64,000 nucleotides of DNA from Bacteroidales bacterium (GTDB lineage: Bacteria; Bacteroidota; Bacteroidia; Bacteroidales; P3): the NCBI GenBank assembly GCA_017449525.1, contig JAFTFL010000015.1:31134-95133 (forward strand). The letters run 5' to 3'. Within the stretch, counting starts at the first letter, position 1. Each line of letters begins with the position of its first letter. The notes beneath the pieces are model-generated. The model had not been told where the DNA came from, did no database searches, and worked only from the letters and a program-made list of their open reading frames with translations. The translations under genes and the position numbers were made by a program. Positions 1 through 7,497 of this stretch are shown one piece after another.

Positions 1-125
1 CGTTTCATATTGTGATGCTGTGTTTCGGTGTGCAAACGATTGCGCCGCACGGACTTGTATTCGGCCTGTTGGTGGCTGCACGCTTGGGGCGTGTGGGCGG
101 CGAGATGCGGTTGTGCATGGGTTGA
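1..125 (+). CDS. Possible C-terminal end of an unidentified gene running in from the left edge
   Basis: One frame is open from the window edge to a TGA at 123-125. It reads as about 40 residues, moderately hydrophobic, with the stretch GLVFGLLVAARLGRVGGEM. The other two forward frames look less protein-like. The stretch could be the tail of a membrane protein, but there is too little to name a family and it may be fortuitous. No downstream gene is coupled to it. Confidence 0.25.
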   Translation, partial: FHIVMLCFGVQTIAPHGLVFGLLVAARLGRVGGEMRLCMG

Positions 126-268
126 TGATTTCCGTCGTCGACAATAGCGCACAAATGGTTGTTTTATTGTGTGCAGGCTGTTTTCGGAAGCAATAAAGGT
201 GGTGCAGCCGAGAGTCGCCTTGCCCAGACCTGGAGGCGTCGGCCGCTGCGCTATTCAAATCTTTTCCG

Positions 269-276
269 TACCTTTG
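269..276 (+). promoter_or_regulatory. Promoter-like -7 box TACCTTTG reading into a 22-bp array
   Basis: The octamer matches the Bacteroidetes -7 consensus TAnnTTTG. It points rightwards into the GTAC-type repeat array that starts about 100 bp further on. The next gene (start 698) has its own better-placed box at 622. The roughly 90 bp between this box and the array contain short inverted repeats (for example GGGCT/AGCCC), so a structured transcript is possible. The octamer has only six fixed bases, so chance cannot be excluded. Confidence 0.4.
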
Positions 277-368
277 CATTTCCATTGGCGTGGCATTCGG
301 GGCTTGGGAGCCCGACGGAGCGCGCTTTCCATCGTTTCAGATTTGAGAAAAGGAAGCTGAGCGCAGAG

Positions 369-580
369 GCTTATGGCGTACGGCACGTAGGTATTGTGCT
401 GTACGGCGTCGGTGTGTCGTCCGTGCTTTTCTGTTGGCGTTCATCTTGTTGTGCACGGTTGAAGCCGTACGGCATGGCCTCATGCACCGCACGACGTGTC
501 CACAGGTTCCGTACGGTGTCGAGCCGTGTGCCGCAGGGCATCAGAATGCGTTGTCCTGCAACGGTGGTGTTAATTATGTC
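369..580 (+). repeat. 22-bp periodic array, GTAC type
   Basis: The hexamer GTACGG occurs at 378, 401, 467 and 511, that is at steps of 23, 66 and 44 bp. Degenerate units (GCACGA, GCAGGG) fill the skipped registers. The best core is the palindrome GCCGTACGGC. I see no convincing gene between 126 and 697; open frames through the array have no protein-like composition. Confidence 0.7.
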
Positions 581-621
581 TAAATGACTGCATCAGCCGC
601 CGTGTTCGCTTGGCTTTTTTG

Positions 622-629
622 TACTTTTG
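622..629 (+). promoter_or_regulatory. -7 promoter box TACTTTTG for the small lipoprotein gene
   Basis: This exact TAnnTTTG match lies 69 bp before the start codon at 698. The 5' leader it would produce contains GCCGAAAACC at 648-657, exactly 50 bp upstream of the ATG, followed by AGAGTAGGC. The same arrangement precedes the porin-like gene at 36591. Confidence 0.7.
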
Positions 630-697
630 TGCCTGCATTTTGGAGCAGCCGAAAACCATATAGAGTAGGCAACATAAACAATAATAGCGAGAAAACA

Positions 698-919
698 ATG
701 AAGAAAGTAGTTTTAGTATTGGGCGTTGCAGCCATGATGTTTGGCATGGCAAGCTGCAGCAAGACCTGCAAGTGCACTTACACTGTGGCTGGTATTTCCG
801 CAACACAGCACGACATCGACATTTCGGACAATGACGATGTGAAGAAGTGCAAGGACCTCAACGACTCTTTCACCGTGAACGGTGTAAAAGTAGCCGATGC
901 TGATTGCAGCGCTGAGTAA
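698..919 (+). CDS. Small Cys-rich lipoprotein
   Basis: This is a 73-residue protein with an N-terminal lysine pair, a hydrophobic segment and a lipobox (FGMASC, lipidated Cys20), so export and lipid anchoring are expected. The mature part is acidic and holds four further cysteines (about residues 23, 25, 52 and 70), which could form disulfides or bind metal. The frame is open further upstream, but the ATG at 698 is the only start that begins a signal peptide and lies downstream of the TACTTTTG box. A strong hairpin terminator follows at 961, so it is probably monocistronic. I do not recognise a family. Confidence 0.75.
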   Translation: MKKVVLVLGVAAMMFGMASCSKTCKCTYTVAGISATQHDIDISDNDDVKKCKDLNDSFTVNGVKVADADCSAE

Positions 920-960
920 ATAGAACAGGTGTCGCCCAGAGGGCGGCGCAAAAGTACAAC

Positions 961-998
961 AGCCACGGCAATACTCCTCTGCGAGTGTTGCCGTGGCT
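961..998 (+). terminator. Hairpin terminator after the small lipoprotein gene
   Basis: AGCCACGGCAA pairs perfectly with TTGCCGTGGCT, and the inner bases TACTC/GAGTG extend the stem to about 16 bp around a 6-nt loop. GTGTTTTATG follows. Confidence 0.8.
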
Positions 999-1127
999 GT
1001 GTTTTATGTGGTGGGGGATTGGAGCGCGGATTGCCGCATCCTTCTGCTGCAACTGGTGCCACTGTAGGGTGGGGACTACTGCAGAACGCTGCGCTTCGGT
1101 AGGGGTGCAAACGCTTGGTTAGCAGTG

Positions 1128-2591
1128 CTATTTCAGGTTGAAGCGGAGCGTCTTTTCGCCCTTGTTGGTGCGAATGTGCAGTGTGTAGCTGTCCTTGGGC
1201 ATCTTGCTGATGGTGATGCGCTGCCCGTTGCGATATTGGGGCAGGGTGCGCACGCTGCGTCCGTCGCTGCCCACGAATTCTACTTCGGCCGCCTCGCTCT
1301 CCATGCTGATGGTGATGTAGCCCTGGCTGAGGAAGGGGTTGACTGTAATTTTCTCTGTGGAGCGGCCTTGGGCTTCCATGCCCGACGAGAGGGTGTAGTC
1401 TTCGTTGAGGAGGCTGCGGCTGAGGCTGCTGTATTGGCGCGATTCGGGTGTGGCACTGCGCCCTTCGCTGACTGGCCGAGCTACAAAAGTGCTGCCCACA
1501 GGCAGGTGGGCGGTGTAGCGCCCCTCCTTGTCGGTCGTTACGGTGGCGTTGCCTATCGAGAGGGTGATGCCCTCTATTGGCGTGCCGCGTTCGTCGCGCA
1601 CCGTGCCGGCAATGCTTTGTCCGCTGAAGCGTACGAGCCCACGCGAATCGGTGCCAAACCATTTGGAGCCCTGCGCGTCAATGGCAATGCAGTTGACTGA
1701 GGCTTGGGGTATCGGACTGTTGGCTGGGGTGAAGGTCTGCCAATGTTTGTGTCCGTCGAACGAGGCCACCCCCTTGGCTGTGGCAATCCATAGCAGGCCG
1801 CCCTCGTCGATGGCCAGATCGTTCACCTGGTCGGAGGGCAAGGGGCTGTTGTCCACGGTGTAGGTGGTCCATCGCGACCCGTCGTAGTGCGCCAGGCCAC
1901 CGAGGGTGCCCATCCAAAACGAGCCGTCGGCAGCCTCCACAATGGAGGGTACATTGTTGTGGGGTAGGGAACTATTGGTGGTAGTGAAGGTGGACCACTG
2001 CTCCCCGTTCAGCAGCGAGATGCCCTCGTTGGTGCCTATCCATTTGCGTCCGCGCTTGTCGATGGTAACGCAGTGTATGAAGTCGCTCACCAAGCTGGAG
2101 GACTGCTGGGTGTACTTCTGCCAGTGGGTGCCATCAAAGCTGAGCAAGCCGCCGAGCGTTACGCCTATCCAGAGTGTACCCTGGCGGTCGATGGTAATCT
2201 CGCGTATGAATTTCATGCCGTAGCGTTTGGTTTCGGCTGTGTATTCGGTCCAGTGCACCCCGTCGAATTTCATCACGCCGTAGTCGTCGGTGCCGAGCCA
2301 CAGGTTGCCCTCCTTATCGGTGGTGAGGCAGTTGATGAACTGGTCCTTCAGCTTCTTGTTGAACATGGTGTAGTCGGTCCAAGTGCGGCCAGTGAGGCGG
2401 CACAGGCCGAGGTTGGTGCCCACCCACTTGTTGCCCTTAGCATCGGTGGTGAGAGCCAAGATGTTGTTGCCCGCAATGTCGGAATTGGAGGTGTTGAAGA
2501 TGGTCCAAAGTGTCTGCTGGGCAAAAGCAGTGTGAGATAGCAGCATCAGCAGCAGGCCTACGAGGGAACGAAAGGGGCGCATGTTGGGCAT
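1128..2591 (-). CDS. Secreted beta-propeller sensor-type protein with T9SS-like C-terminal domain
   Basis: The protein has 487 residues. A signal peptide ending near AFAQ is followed by about seven two-component-regulator propeller repeats (for example NLWLGTDDYG, TLWIGV, KWIGTNEG, SFWMGTLGG, LLWIATAKG, KWFGTDSRG). Next comes a carboxypeptidase-regulatory-like domain starting SIAGTVRDERGTPIEGI. The final roughly 75 residues resemble a T9SS type A sorting domain (ITVNPF...SYTLHIRTNKGEKTL), so cell-surface delivery is likely. Unlike hybrid histidine kinases with such propellers, there is no membrane segment or kinase. It follows the 'AsnB-like' gene by 15-bp spacing, so the two are probably co-transcribed. 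The ligand is unknown. Confidence 0.8.
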   Translation of the reverse strand: MPNMRPFRSLVGLLLMLLSHTAFAQQTLWTIFNTSNSDIAGNNILALTTDAKGNKWVGTNLGLCRLTGRTWTDYTMFNKKLKDQFINCLTTDKEGNLWLGTDDYGVMKFDGVHWTEYTAETKRYGMKFIREITIDRQGTLWIGVTLGGLLSFDGTHWQKYTQQSSSLVSDFIHCVTIDKRGRKWIGTNEGISLLNGEQWSTFTTTNSSLPHNNVPSIVEAADGSFWMGTLGGLAHYDGSRWTTYTVDNSPLPSDQVNDLAIDEGGLLWIATAKGVASFDGHKHWQTFTPANSPIPQASVNCIAIDAQGSKWFGTDSRGLVRFSGQSIAGTVRDERGTPIEGITLSIGNATVTTDKEGRYTAHLPVGSTFVARPVSEGRSATPESRQYSSLSRSLLNEDYTLSSGMEAQGRSTEKITVNPFLSQGYITISMESEAAEVEFVGSDGRSVRTLPQYRNGQRITISKMPKDSYTLHIRTNKGEKTLRFNLK

Positions 2592-2606
2592 GGAATGTCG
2601 GGGGTG

Positions 2607-3893
2607 TTAGGTTTTGTGTTTTTCTTTTTTGGCGGCAGGAAAGAGAATATTGTTCAAGATGAGTCGGTAGCCTGGGGAGTTGGGGTAGAGCGACAGGTCG
2701 GTCTGGGGGTCGCCCACGAAGTGGCTGTAGTCCTCGGGGTCGTGGCCGCCGAGGAATGTCCAAGTGCCCCGACCGTACTCTCCGTGGAGGTAACGCACTT
2801 CGCCCAACGCCTTGTTCTCTCCCAGAATGAGGGCGCTGCTCTTGACGTGTTGTTTGCGGAAGGCGGTGGTCTGCCCCATGAATCCGTGGATAACACGGGT
2901 GTGGTTCTGGGTCAGCATGGTCGGTATACAGTCCCACTTGGCTGAGAAGTCGAAGAGTGTGAAGAAGTCGTTCTTCTCGTTGACAGTGCGCGAACGACTA
3001 CGCGCATCGATGTCGATGGTCGATATCTCGTACTCCGAGGGATTGGTGCTGATGCGGAAGTCCTTAAAGGCAAAGGTTTTGGAGAAGTCTAAGAGCTGCT
3101 GCGCGTTGGGTTGCATAGGGTCGCCGTCGAACATGGACTCGCAGATGTCCACTCCCTCTGCGGCGAGGGCTACGTCGTAGCTGTCGGGTGCGGAGCACAT
3201 GGCGAAGAGGAATCCCCCTCCGGCCACAAAGTCGCGTATCTTCAAGGCAACGGCCAACTTCAATTGAGACACCTTGCTGTAGCCCATCTTGTGTGCCAAA
3301 TCTTCCTGTGCGCGCACGTCCTCGATATACCACTGTTGGTGGCGGTAGCTGCCCCAGAACTTGCCGTACTGGCCAGTGAAGTCTTCGTGGTGGAGGTGCA
3401 GCCAGTCGTACATAGGCAGCACGCCTCCCAGCACCTCTTCGTCGTACACTACGTCGTAGGGTATGTCGGCGTAGGTGAGGACGAGGGTTACCGCATCGTC
3501 CCATGGGAGCTTGTTCTTGGGCGAATAGACCGCTATCTTGGGTGCTTTCTGCAGACGCACTGCGTCCTGGTTGACGCTGGGGTCGGCTATGTGGGAGAGG
3601 ATTGCGGTGGATTGGCCGTCGGCTATCACTTCACAGCTCACGCCGCGCAACTTGCACTCGCGTTCTATGCCGTCGGCATGCTTCATCATAAAGCTACCGC
3701 CGCGATAGTTGAGCAGCCACTGCACCTCCACGTCGTGTTGTAGCACCCAGTAGGCCACACCGTAGGCCTTGAGGTGATTCTTCTGCACATCGTCCATGGG
3801 AATGAGCAGGTAGGCGGCACGCAGGGGCGGCGCACTAAGTAGGCAAAGAAGGAATAGGAGGACGGGAACGGTGATGCGACGTAGGGCCGACAT
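2607..3893 (-). CDS. Secreted Bacteroidetes protein often labelled 'asparagine synthetase B'
   Basis: The protein starts with a signal peptide (MSALRRITVPVLLFLLCLL). A longer start at 3932 would place 13 extra residues in front of it, so I chose the inner ATG. The mature part opens LIPMDDVQKNHLKAYG, which I recognise as typical of a conserved Bacteroidetes family that databases call asparagine synthetase B. I see neither the N-terminal catalytic cysteine nor the ATP-pyrophosphatase loop of real AsnB, so that name is probably an annotation error. The central part (KIAVYSPKNKLPWDDAVTLV) looks like a flavodoxin/amidotransferase-type alpha/beta fold. It lies directly upstream of the propeller gene, suggesting a joint surface role. 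Confidence 0.7.
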   Translation of the reverse strand: MSALRRITVPVLLFLLCLLSAPPLRAAYLLIPMDDVQKNHLKAYGVAYWVLQHDVEVQWLLNYRGGSFMMKHADGIERECKLRGVSCEVIADGQSTAILSHIADPSVNQDAVRLQKAPKIAVYSPKNKLPWDDAVTLVLTYADIPYDVVYDEEVLGGVLPMYDWLHLHHEDFTGQYGKFWGSYRHQQWYIEDVRAQEDLAHKMGYSKVSQLKLAVALKIRDFVAGGGFLFAMCSAPDSYDVALAAEGVDICESMFDGDPMQPNAQQLLDFSKTFAFKDFRISTNPSEYEISTIDIDARSRSRTVNEKNDFFTLFDFSAKWDCIPTMLTQNHTRVIHGFMGQTTAFRKQHVKSSALILGENKALGEVRYLHGEYGRGTWTFLGGHDPEDYSHFVGDPQTDLSLYPNSPGYRLILNNILFPAAKKEKHKT

Positions 3894-4000
3894 CGGCGCA
3901 TGAAGCAATGGGATGCAGGTGCGATTGTCCATGCGGACAGTAACTCAAAAATGGCGATTATAGTATGCTCGTACGGGAGTTCCCCCTACGGCGGCAGGGG

Positions 4001-4474
4001 CTACTGGGCTTGGGACGGGCTGTAGCGCGTGCCGACAAAGCCGTGGGCTACCGTGTTGTGCTGCAGGTCGAAGTGCAGAAAGAGGGGTGGGGTGGGCTTG
4101 AGGTCGTAGTAGTCTAATGCGCGGATGCTCATCTTGAAGTAGGCGATTTCCGTATAGTCGCTGTAGAGGCGTGGCAGTACGGGATTGCGCTGGAAGATGA
4201 GTTGCTGATGTGCGTCGTCCACGTTGAAGTCGGCATCGCCCTTGCACCGCACTGAGGTCTGGTCAGCCATGGTCAACAGTTCTATGTGTGGATTGGCCTG
4301 CAGTTGGCGGTAGACATCCTTGCGGGGCGAGGTGGCAAAGTATAGGGTGGAGCCTTCGATGTGCATCACCTGAAAGGCGCGCAGTTGTGGATAAGAGTCC
4401 TCGCAGGTGGCGAAGACCAGTTCGTTGTGTTCGGCTATGAAGCGCAGTGCTTGTTCAAGATTGACGTTGTTCAT
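4001..4474 (-). CDS. Pyridoxamine 5'-phosphate oxidase-family flavin-binding protein
   Basis: The protein is about 157 residues with a split-barrel PPOX-family pattern: EQALRFIAEHNELVFATCED, then PQLRAFQVMHIEGSTLYFATS, then PHIELLTM. Family members bind FMN or a related cofactor and are often small reductases; the substrate cannot be told. A start at 4516 would add 14 residues, but the family normally begins close to MNNVNLEQAL, so I use 4474. That ATG overlaps the stop of the sirtuin remnant (ATGA-type junction), which implies that a deletion has placed this gene behind the macrodomain gene. Confidence 0.8.
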   Translation of the reverse strand: MNNVNLEQALRFIAEHNELVFATCEDSYPQLRAFQVMHIEGSTLYFATSPRKDVYRQLQANPHIELLTMADQTSVRCKGDADFNVDDAHQQLIFQRNPVLPRLYSDYTEIAYFKMSIRALDYYDLKPTPPLFLHFDLQHNTVAHGFVGTRYSPSQAQ

Positions 4475-4635
4475 GTGGATAGGTGGGTTGAGGATGTCGG
4501 CAATCGGCTCCAGCATAGTCCAGCCCAGCTGGCGGTCGACAGGCCTGTGCCGGCTCCTATCAGAAGGGCATCAGCATCGGATAGCAGCTGCTGCAGGGGC
4601 TGCAGTCGGGCAGAGTAGCTGTTGGTAGATTGCAT
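4471..4635 (-). pseudogene. N-terminal remnant of a SirTM-type sirtuin
   Basis: A 54-codon frame starts with an ATG inside the 3' end of the macrodomain gene, in a different frame. Residues 19-34 read SDADALLIGAGTGLST, the first Rossmann strand and glycine loop of the class M sirtuins that are normally encoded just after zinc macrodomains. After SWAGLCWS the similarity stops and the frame ends 11 codons later at the start of the flavin-binding gene. The roughly 250 residues that carry the catalytic histidine and the rest of the NAD site are missing. A deletion is the simplest explanation. Confidence 0.7.
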
Positions 4636-5389
4636 AGTCTATGTTTTTGAATACGTTGAAGACGACGGTGCGCACACTGCGTCGGGGGTAGGCACGCACG
4701 GTTTGGATGGCCACTTCGGCAGCCTCGCGGTTGGGATAGCCAAACACGCCCGTGGAGATGCAGCAGAAAGCTATGCTGCGGAGCGAATGGGATTCGGCCA
4801 GGTCGAGGCAGGCTTGGTAGCACGAGGCCAACAAGTTGCGCTGTTGGGGTGTGGGGTGTCCATCCTCGATAATGGGGCCCACGGTGTGGATGACGTGGCG
4901 GGCGGGCAGGTTGTAGGCCTGCGTGATTTTGGCTTGCCCCGTGGGTTCGGGATGCCCCTGCTGCTGCATCAAGTCGTGGCACTCGCACCGCAGTTGCAGG
5001 CCAGCCGCCGAGTGGATGCAGTTGTCGATGCAGGCGTGCAGCGGATGCCAGCAACCGAGCAGCTGGCTATTGGCCGCGTTGACGATGGCGTCGACGCGCA
5101 GCCGTGTGATGTCGCCTTGCCAGAGACATACACCTTCTTCGCTGATTTCCACCACCCCTCGGTCTACAGTTTGTTGCTGCAGTTCGCGGTCTTGCGCCTC
5201 GAGCAGTGTGGAGGAGGCGGGAAGGGGCGGACGGGTGTTGAGGAGGGCACGCATGAGCCGTTGCTTCTCGGGCAAACGGCTGGGAAGGGGATGCTCAACG
5301 TGCTGTTCCTGCATGAGCAACCGTATGGTTAGGTCAAGATTTGCAAGTCGATCCATGTCGCGAAGCGTGTCTTCTTTGATGATGCGCAA
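4571..5389 (-). CDS. Zinc-dependent macrodomain protein-ADP-ribosylhydrolase
   Basis: The protein has 272 residues. An N-terminal helical region of about 90 residues precedes the macrodomain, which begins WQGDITRLRVDAIVNAANS. The motif GCWHPLHAC at residues 112-120 has the Cys-His-Cys arrangement (C113, H118, C120) that binds zinc in the SAV0325 type, and GVFGYP supplies the late ADP-ribose loop. Known members remove the ADP-ribose that an operon-partner SirTM puts on a lipoylated GcvH-like carrier. Here the partner survives only as a fragment and no GcvH-like or LplA gene is visible, so the present substrate is uncertain. Upstream lie short GTACGG repeats. Confidence 0.85.
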   Translation of the reverse strand: MRIIKEDTLRDMDRLANLDLTIRLLMQEQHVEHPLPSRLPEKQRLMRALLNTRPPLPASSTLLEAQDRELQQQTVDRGVVEISEEGVCLWQGDITRLRVDAIVNAANSQLLGCWHPLHACIDNCIHSAAGLQLRCECHDLMQQQGHPEPTGQAKITQAYNLPARHVIHTVGPIIEDGHPTPQQRNLLASCYQACLDLAESHSLRSIAFCCISTGVFGYPNREAAEVAIQTVRAYPRRSVRTVVFNVFKNIDYAIYQQLLCPTAAPAAAAIRC

Positions 5390-5570
5390 TGTACTGTGTT
5401 GGCACGTGCGCCAAGCACGATGTGAAACGTGGTGCCGTACGGTTTAGTATGTACGGCCTGCGCCCCGATGCGGTACGTACAATAATAACGTGTGTTTGAT
5501 TATCTTGATAAATGCCACCATGTGAATTGTTTAGGTTGTGAATGATAGGGTCGTTTTCATGTGTCTTTTG

Positions 5571-5790
5571 TCAAGGTCTCAGCTTTACATTGTCAAGGTC
5601 TCAGCTTTACGTTGTCAAGGTCTCAGCTTGACATTGTCAAGGTCTCGACTTTACATTGTCAAGGTCTCGACTTTACATTGTCGAAGTCTCGGCTTGCAGA
5701 AGAGGGTTTTTGATGCTTGCAGAAGAGGGTTTTTGATGCTTGCAGAGGAGGACTTTTTGATGCTTGCAGAGGAGGGCTTGATGTAGGTGT
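5571..5790. repeat. 22-bp periodic array, TCAAGGTCTC family passing into a 23-bp TTGCAGAGG family
   Basis: TCAAGGTCTC starts at 5571, 5593, 5615, 5637 and 5659, with a variant at 5681, so the period is exactly 22 bp. It then changes to three to four units of 23-24 bp built on TTTTTGATGCTTGCAGA. Further left, GTACGG/GTACGT at about 5465 and 5487 are also 22 bp apart. With the next array, these repeats fill most of the 810-bp gap from 5390 to 6201; I see no gene there. Confidence 0.85.
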
Positions 5791-5865
5791 AGTCCGACGG
5801 AGGGTCAGAGGCAGCACTCGTCGCGTGCCGCACTTGCTCTACGGATGACCGCCGCCTCCCCAAAA

Positions 5866-6008
5866 TGGCATGTGCATGTCCATCTTGGGGAATGTGCATG
5901 TCCATTTTGGGGATGTGCATGTGCATCTTCGGAGCATGTGCATGTCCATCTTTGAGGATGCGCATGTCCATTTTGGGGCATGTGCATGCCCATCTTCGGA
6001 CGCGCATG
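5866..6008. repeat. 22-bp periodic array, ATGTGCATGTCCAT family
   Basis: About six units of ATGTGCATGTCCATCTTGGG and close variants follow each other at 21-23 bp. Open frames crossing it give only low-complexity His/Met/Cys-rich peptides. Confidence 0.8.
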
Positions 6009-6026
6009 TACCGTTCCTCGGAGGTC

Positions 6027-6105
6027 TTACCGTACCGCAGTGAGTTTGCGGATGGTGATGCCTTTAGAGGTGGTGATGGGTAGGAAGTATACGCCTGTGG
6101 GCGTA
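6027..6105 (-). pseudogene. Possible remnant of a T9SS sorting domain C-terminus
   Basis: Reading leftwards, a short frame ends with GVYFLPITTSKGITIRKL and a few more residues before a stop at 6027. This resembles the last 20-25 residues of a T9SS type A sorting domain (GxYfv...g....KKi). Nothing upstream in this frame continues the domain, and it sits between the terminator of the peptidase gene and a repeat array. It may be what is left of a surface protein gene, but the match is short. Confidence 0.35.
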
Positions 6106-6161
6106 GGGCGCTGTGTTGAGCGTTGTTGAGGAGGCAGAAGCCTCGCGTGTAAGAAGAAGTA

Positions 6162-6193
6162 GAGTCCTGGTTGCCGTCTCCGGCAGCCAGGAC
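6162..6193 (-). terminator. Hairpin terminator of the C1B peptidase gene
   Basis: AGTCCTGG pairs with CCAGGACT, and the inner TTGCCG/CGGCAG pairing (one G-T) gives a 14-bp stem with loop TCTC, just past the stop at 6202. Confidence 0.7.
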
Positions 6194-6201
6194 TGAGGGC
6201 T

Positions 6202-7428
6202 TTATTTGATGCCGAGCTTGTCTTTGATGTCTTGTGGCAGTGCGTCCTTGTGGACTACAATGTTCATCGTCTTGTAGCGCACAAAGGCTTTGGATGCGTA
6301 GAACATGCCGTGGTAGGTGTTGTAGTCGCCCCAGCTGTTCTTCACCATGTAGTACTCGTTGCCGGTTTGGTCCGTGGCGATGCCGTAGATGAGCATGCCG
6401 TGGTCATCGGTGGTCTCCCAGTTGTCATAGCCTTCTTGACGTTCCTCTTGGGTAACCCAGCGTTGAGGAGTGGGGTGCTTGGCGGCCTCTTCGGATATGG
6501 CCTTTGCACTCATGCCAGTCCAATGTGCCATGTCGCTACCCAGTCCGCGCATGTTGGCAGCATCGGTTTCTGGCAGCACACAGAAGTCGCGCTTGGCCGA
6601 AAGACGGAAGCCAGGCTCGCTGACGTCGCTTCCCCATGCAATGGTATATCCACGGTAGATTGCACTGTCGAATACGCGCATGAAGTCATCCAAGGGGATG
6701 TTGTAGCTCTGCCCCCAGCGCCAGTTGTCTTGAATTTCCAGCACAAACTTCTCCCAGAAAGGATGGTGGGTATAGGAGGTGATGGAGACATAGTCATCGG
6801 CATTGAGCCCCAGAGACTGGTAGAACGACATGGGGGTGTAACGGATGCCCTTGTAGGTGAACTCGGATGGACAGCTGCCGAGGTAGATGTCATGGACGGC
6901 TTGCAGTGCTTTGGTCCACATCATCTCGCCCTCTTTGTTCTTCTGCAGCTTTTTCAATTTGCCCTTAGCCACTGCGTTCACCATGGCATCGGTCAAGGCG
7001 CTGAGCTCGCTGTGGTCAGACAGTGTGTCGCCATACATAACGCCAGGACGCATCTGCTCCTCGGGCACAAGGCCAAAGGTCTTCATGCCGTAGATGACAT
7101 CGTAGAACGAGCCGCCTTGCGAGAAACTTACGTCGCCGTGTGTACGCACCGAGGCCTTGGCGCGGTCGGCGTAGGTCTTGCTTACGATGTACATTTCGCT
7201 CAGGTCATACGTGCCCTTGCCCATGCGCAGCAGTTCTGCCTCGATGAAACCCAGGCCACTGTAGCACCAGCAGGTACCAGCACGGTTCTGATTTTTGACG
7301 GAGGTGACGGGATTCTCCTTCACCACTGAGAAGACGTATCCCTCATCTTCGCTCTTCTTGGTCTCCTTCTTTGCAAAGGAGGGGCTGCACAGCAGTGCTG
7401 CAACAGCCAGAATGAGTGTTTTCTTCAT
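6202..7428 (-). CDS. Secreted C1B-family cysteine peptidase (aminopeptidase C-like), short form
   Basis: The protein has 408 residues with a signal peptide (MKKTLILAVAALLCSPSFA). The papain-type triad is visible: QNRAGTCWCYS with Cys53, DDHGMLIYG with His near 344 and VKNSWGDY with Asn near 365. The length and the SEMYIVSKTY and GGSFYDVIYGMKTFGLVP motifs match the bleomycin hydrolase/PepC branch. In Bacteroidales such enzymes are exported and trim peptides in the periplasm. It is the last gene of a leftward set that begins with a second C1B peptidase and includes a barrel protein; the gap to that barrel gene is 69 bp. Confidence 0.85.
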   Translation of the reverse strand: MKKTLILAVAALLCSPSFAKKETKKSEDEGYVFSVVKENPVTSVKNQNRAGTCWCYSGLGFIEAELLRMGKGTYDLSEMYIVSKTYADRAKASVRTHGDVSFSQGGSFYDVIYGMKTFGLVPEEQMRPGVMYGDTLSDHSELSALTDAMVNAVAKGKLKKLQKNKEGEMMWTKALQAVHDIYLGSCPSEFTYKGIRYTPMSFYQSLGLNADDYVSITSYTHHPFWEKFVLEIQDNWRWGQSYNIPLDDFMRVFDSAIYRGYTIAWGSDVSEPGFRLSAKRDFCVLPETDAANMRGLGSDMAHWTGMSAKAISEEAAKHPTPQRWVTQEERQEGYDNWETTDDHGMLIYGIATDQTGNEYYMVKNSWGDYNTYHGMFYASKAFVRYKTMNIVVHKDALPQDIKDKLGIK

Positions 7429-7497
7429 GACTTTTGTTAGGTGTTTTTTATGTGTTAATGATTTGATGTTTGACGCTTGGTTTGTTGATGTTCGTTT

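Noticed and set aside
159-587. 142-residue protein at the left end
   Set aside because: Cys/Arg-rich composition, runs through the GTAC array, and has no signal or known motif.
2607-3893. True asparagine synthetase B
   Set aside because: No catalytic N-terminal cysteine, no ATP-pyrophosphatase loop, and an export signal is present.
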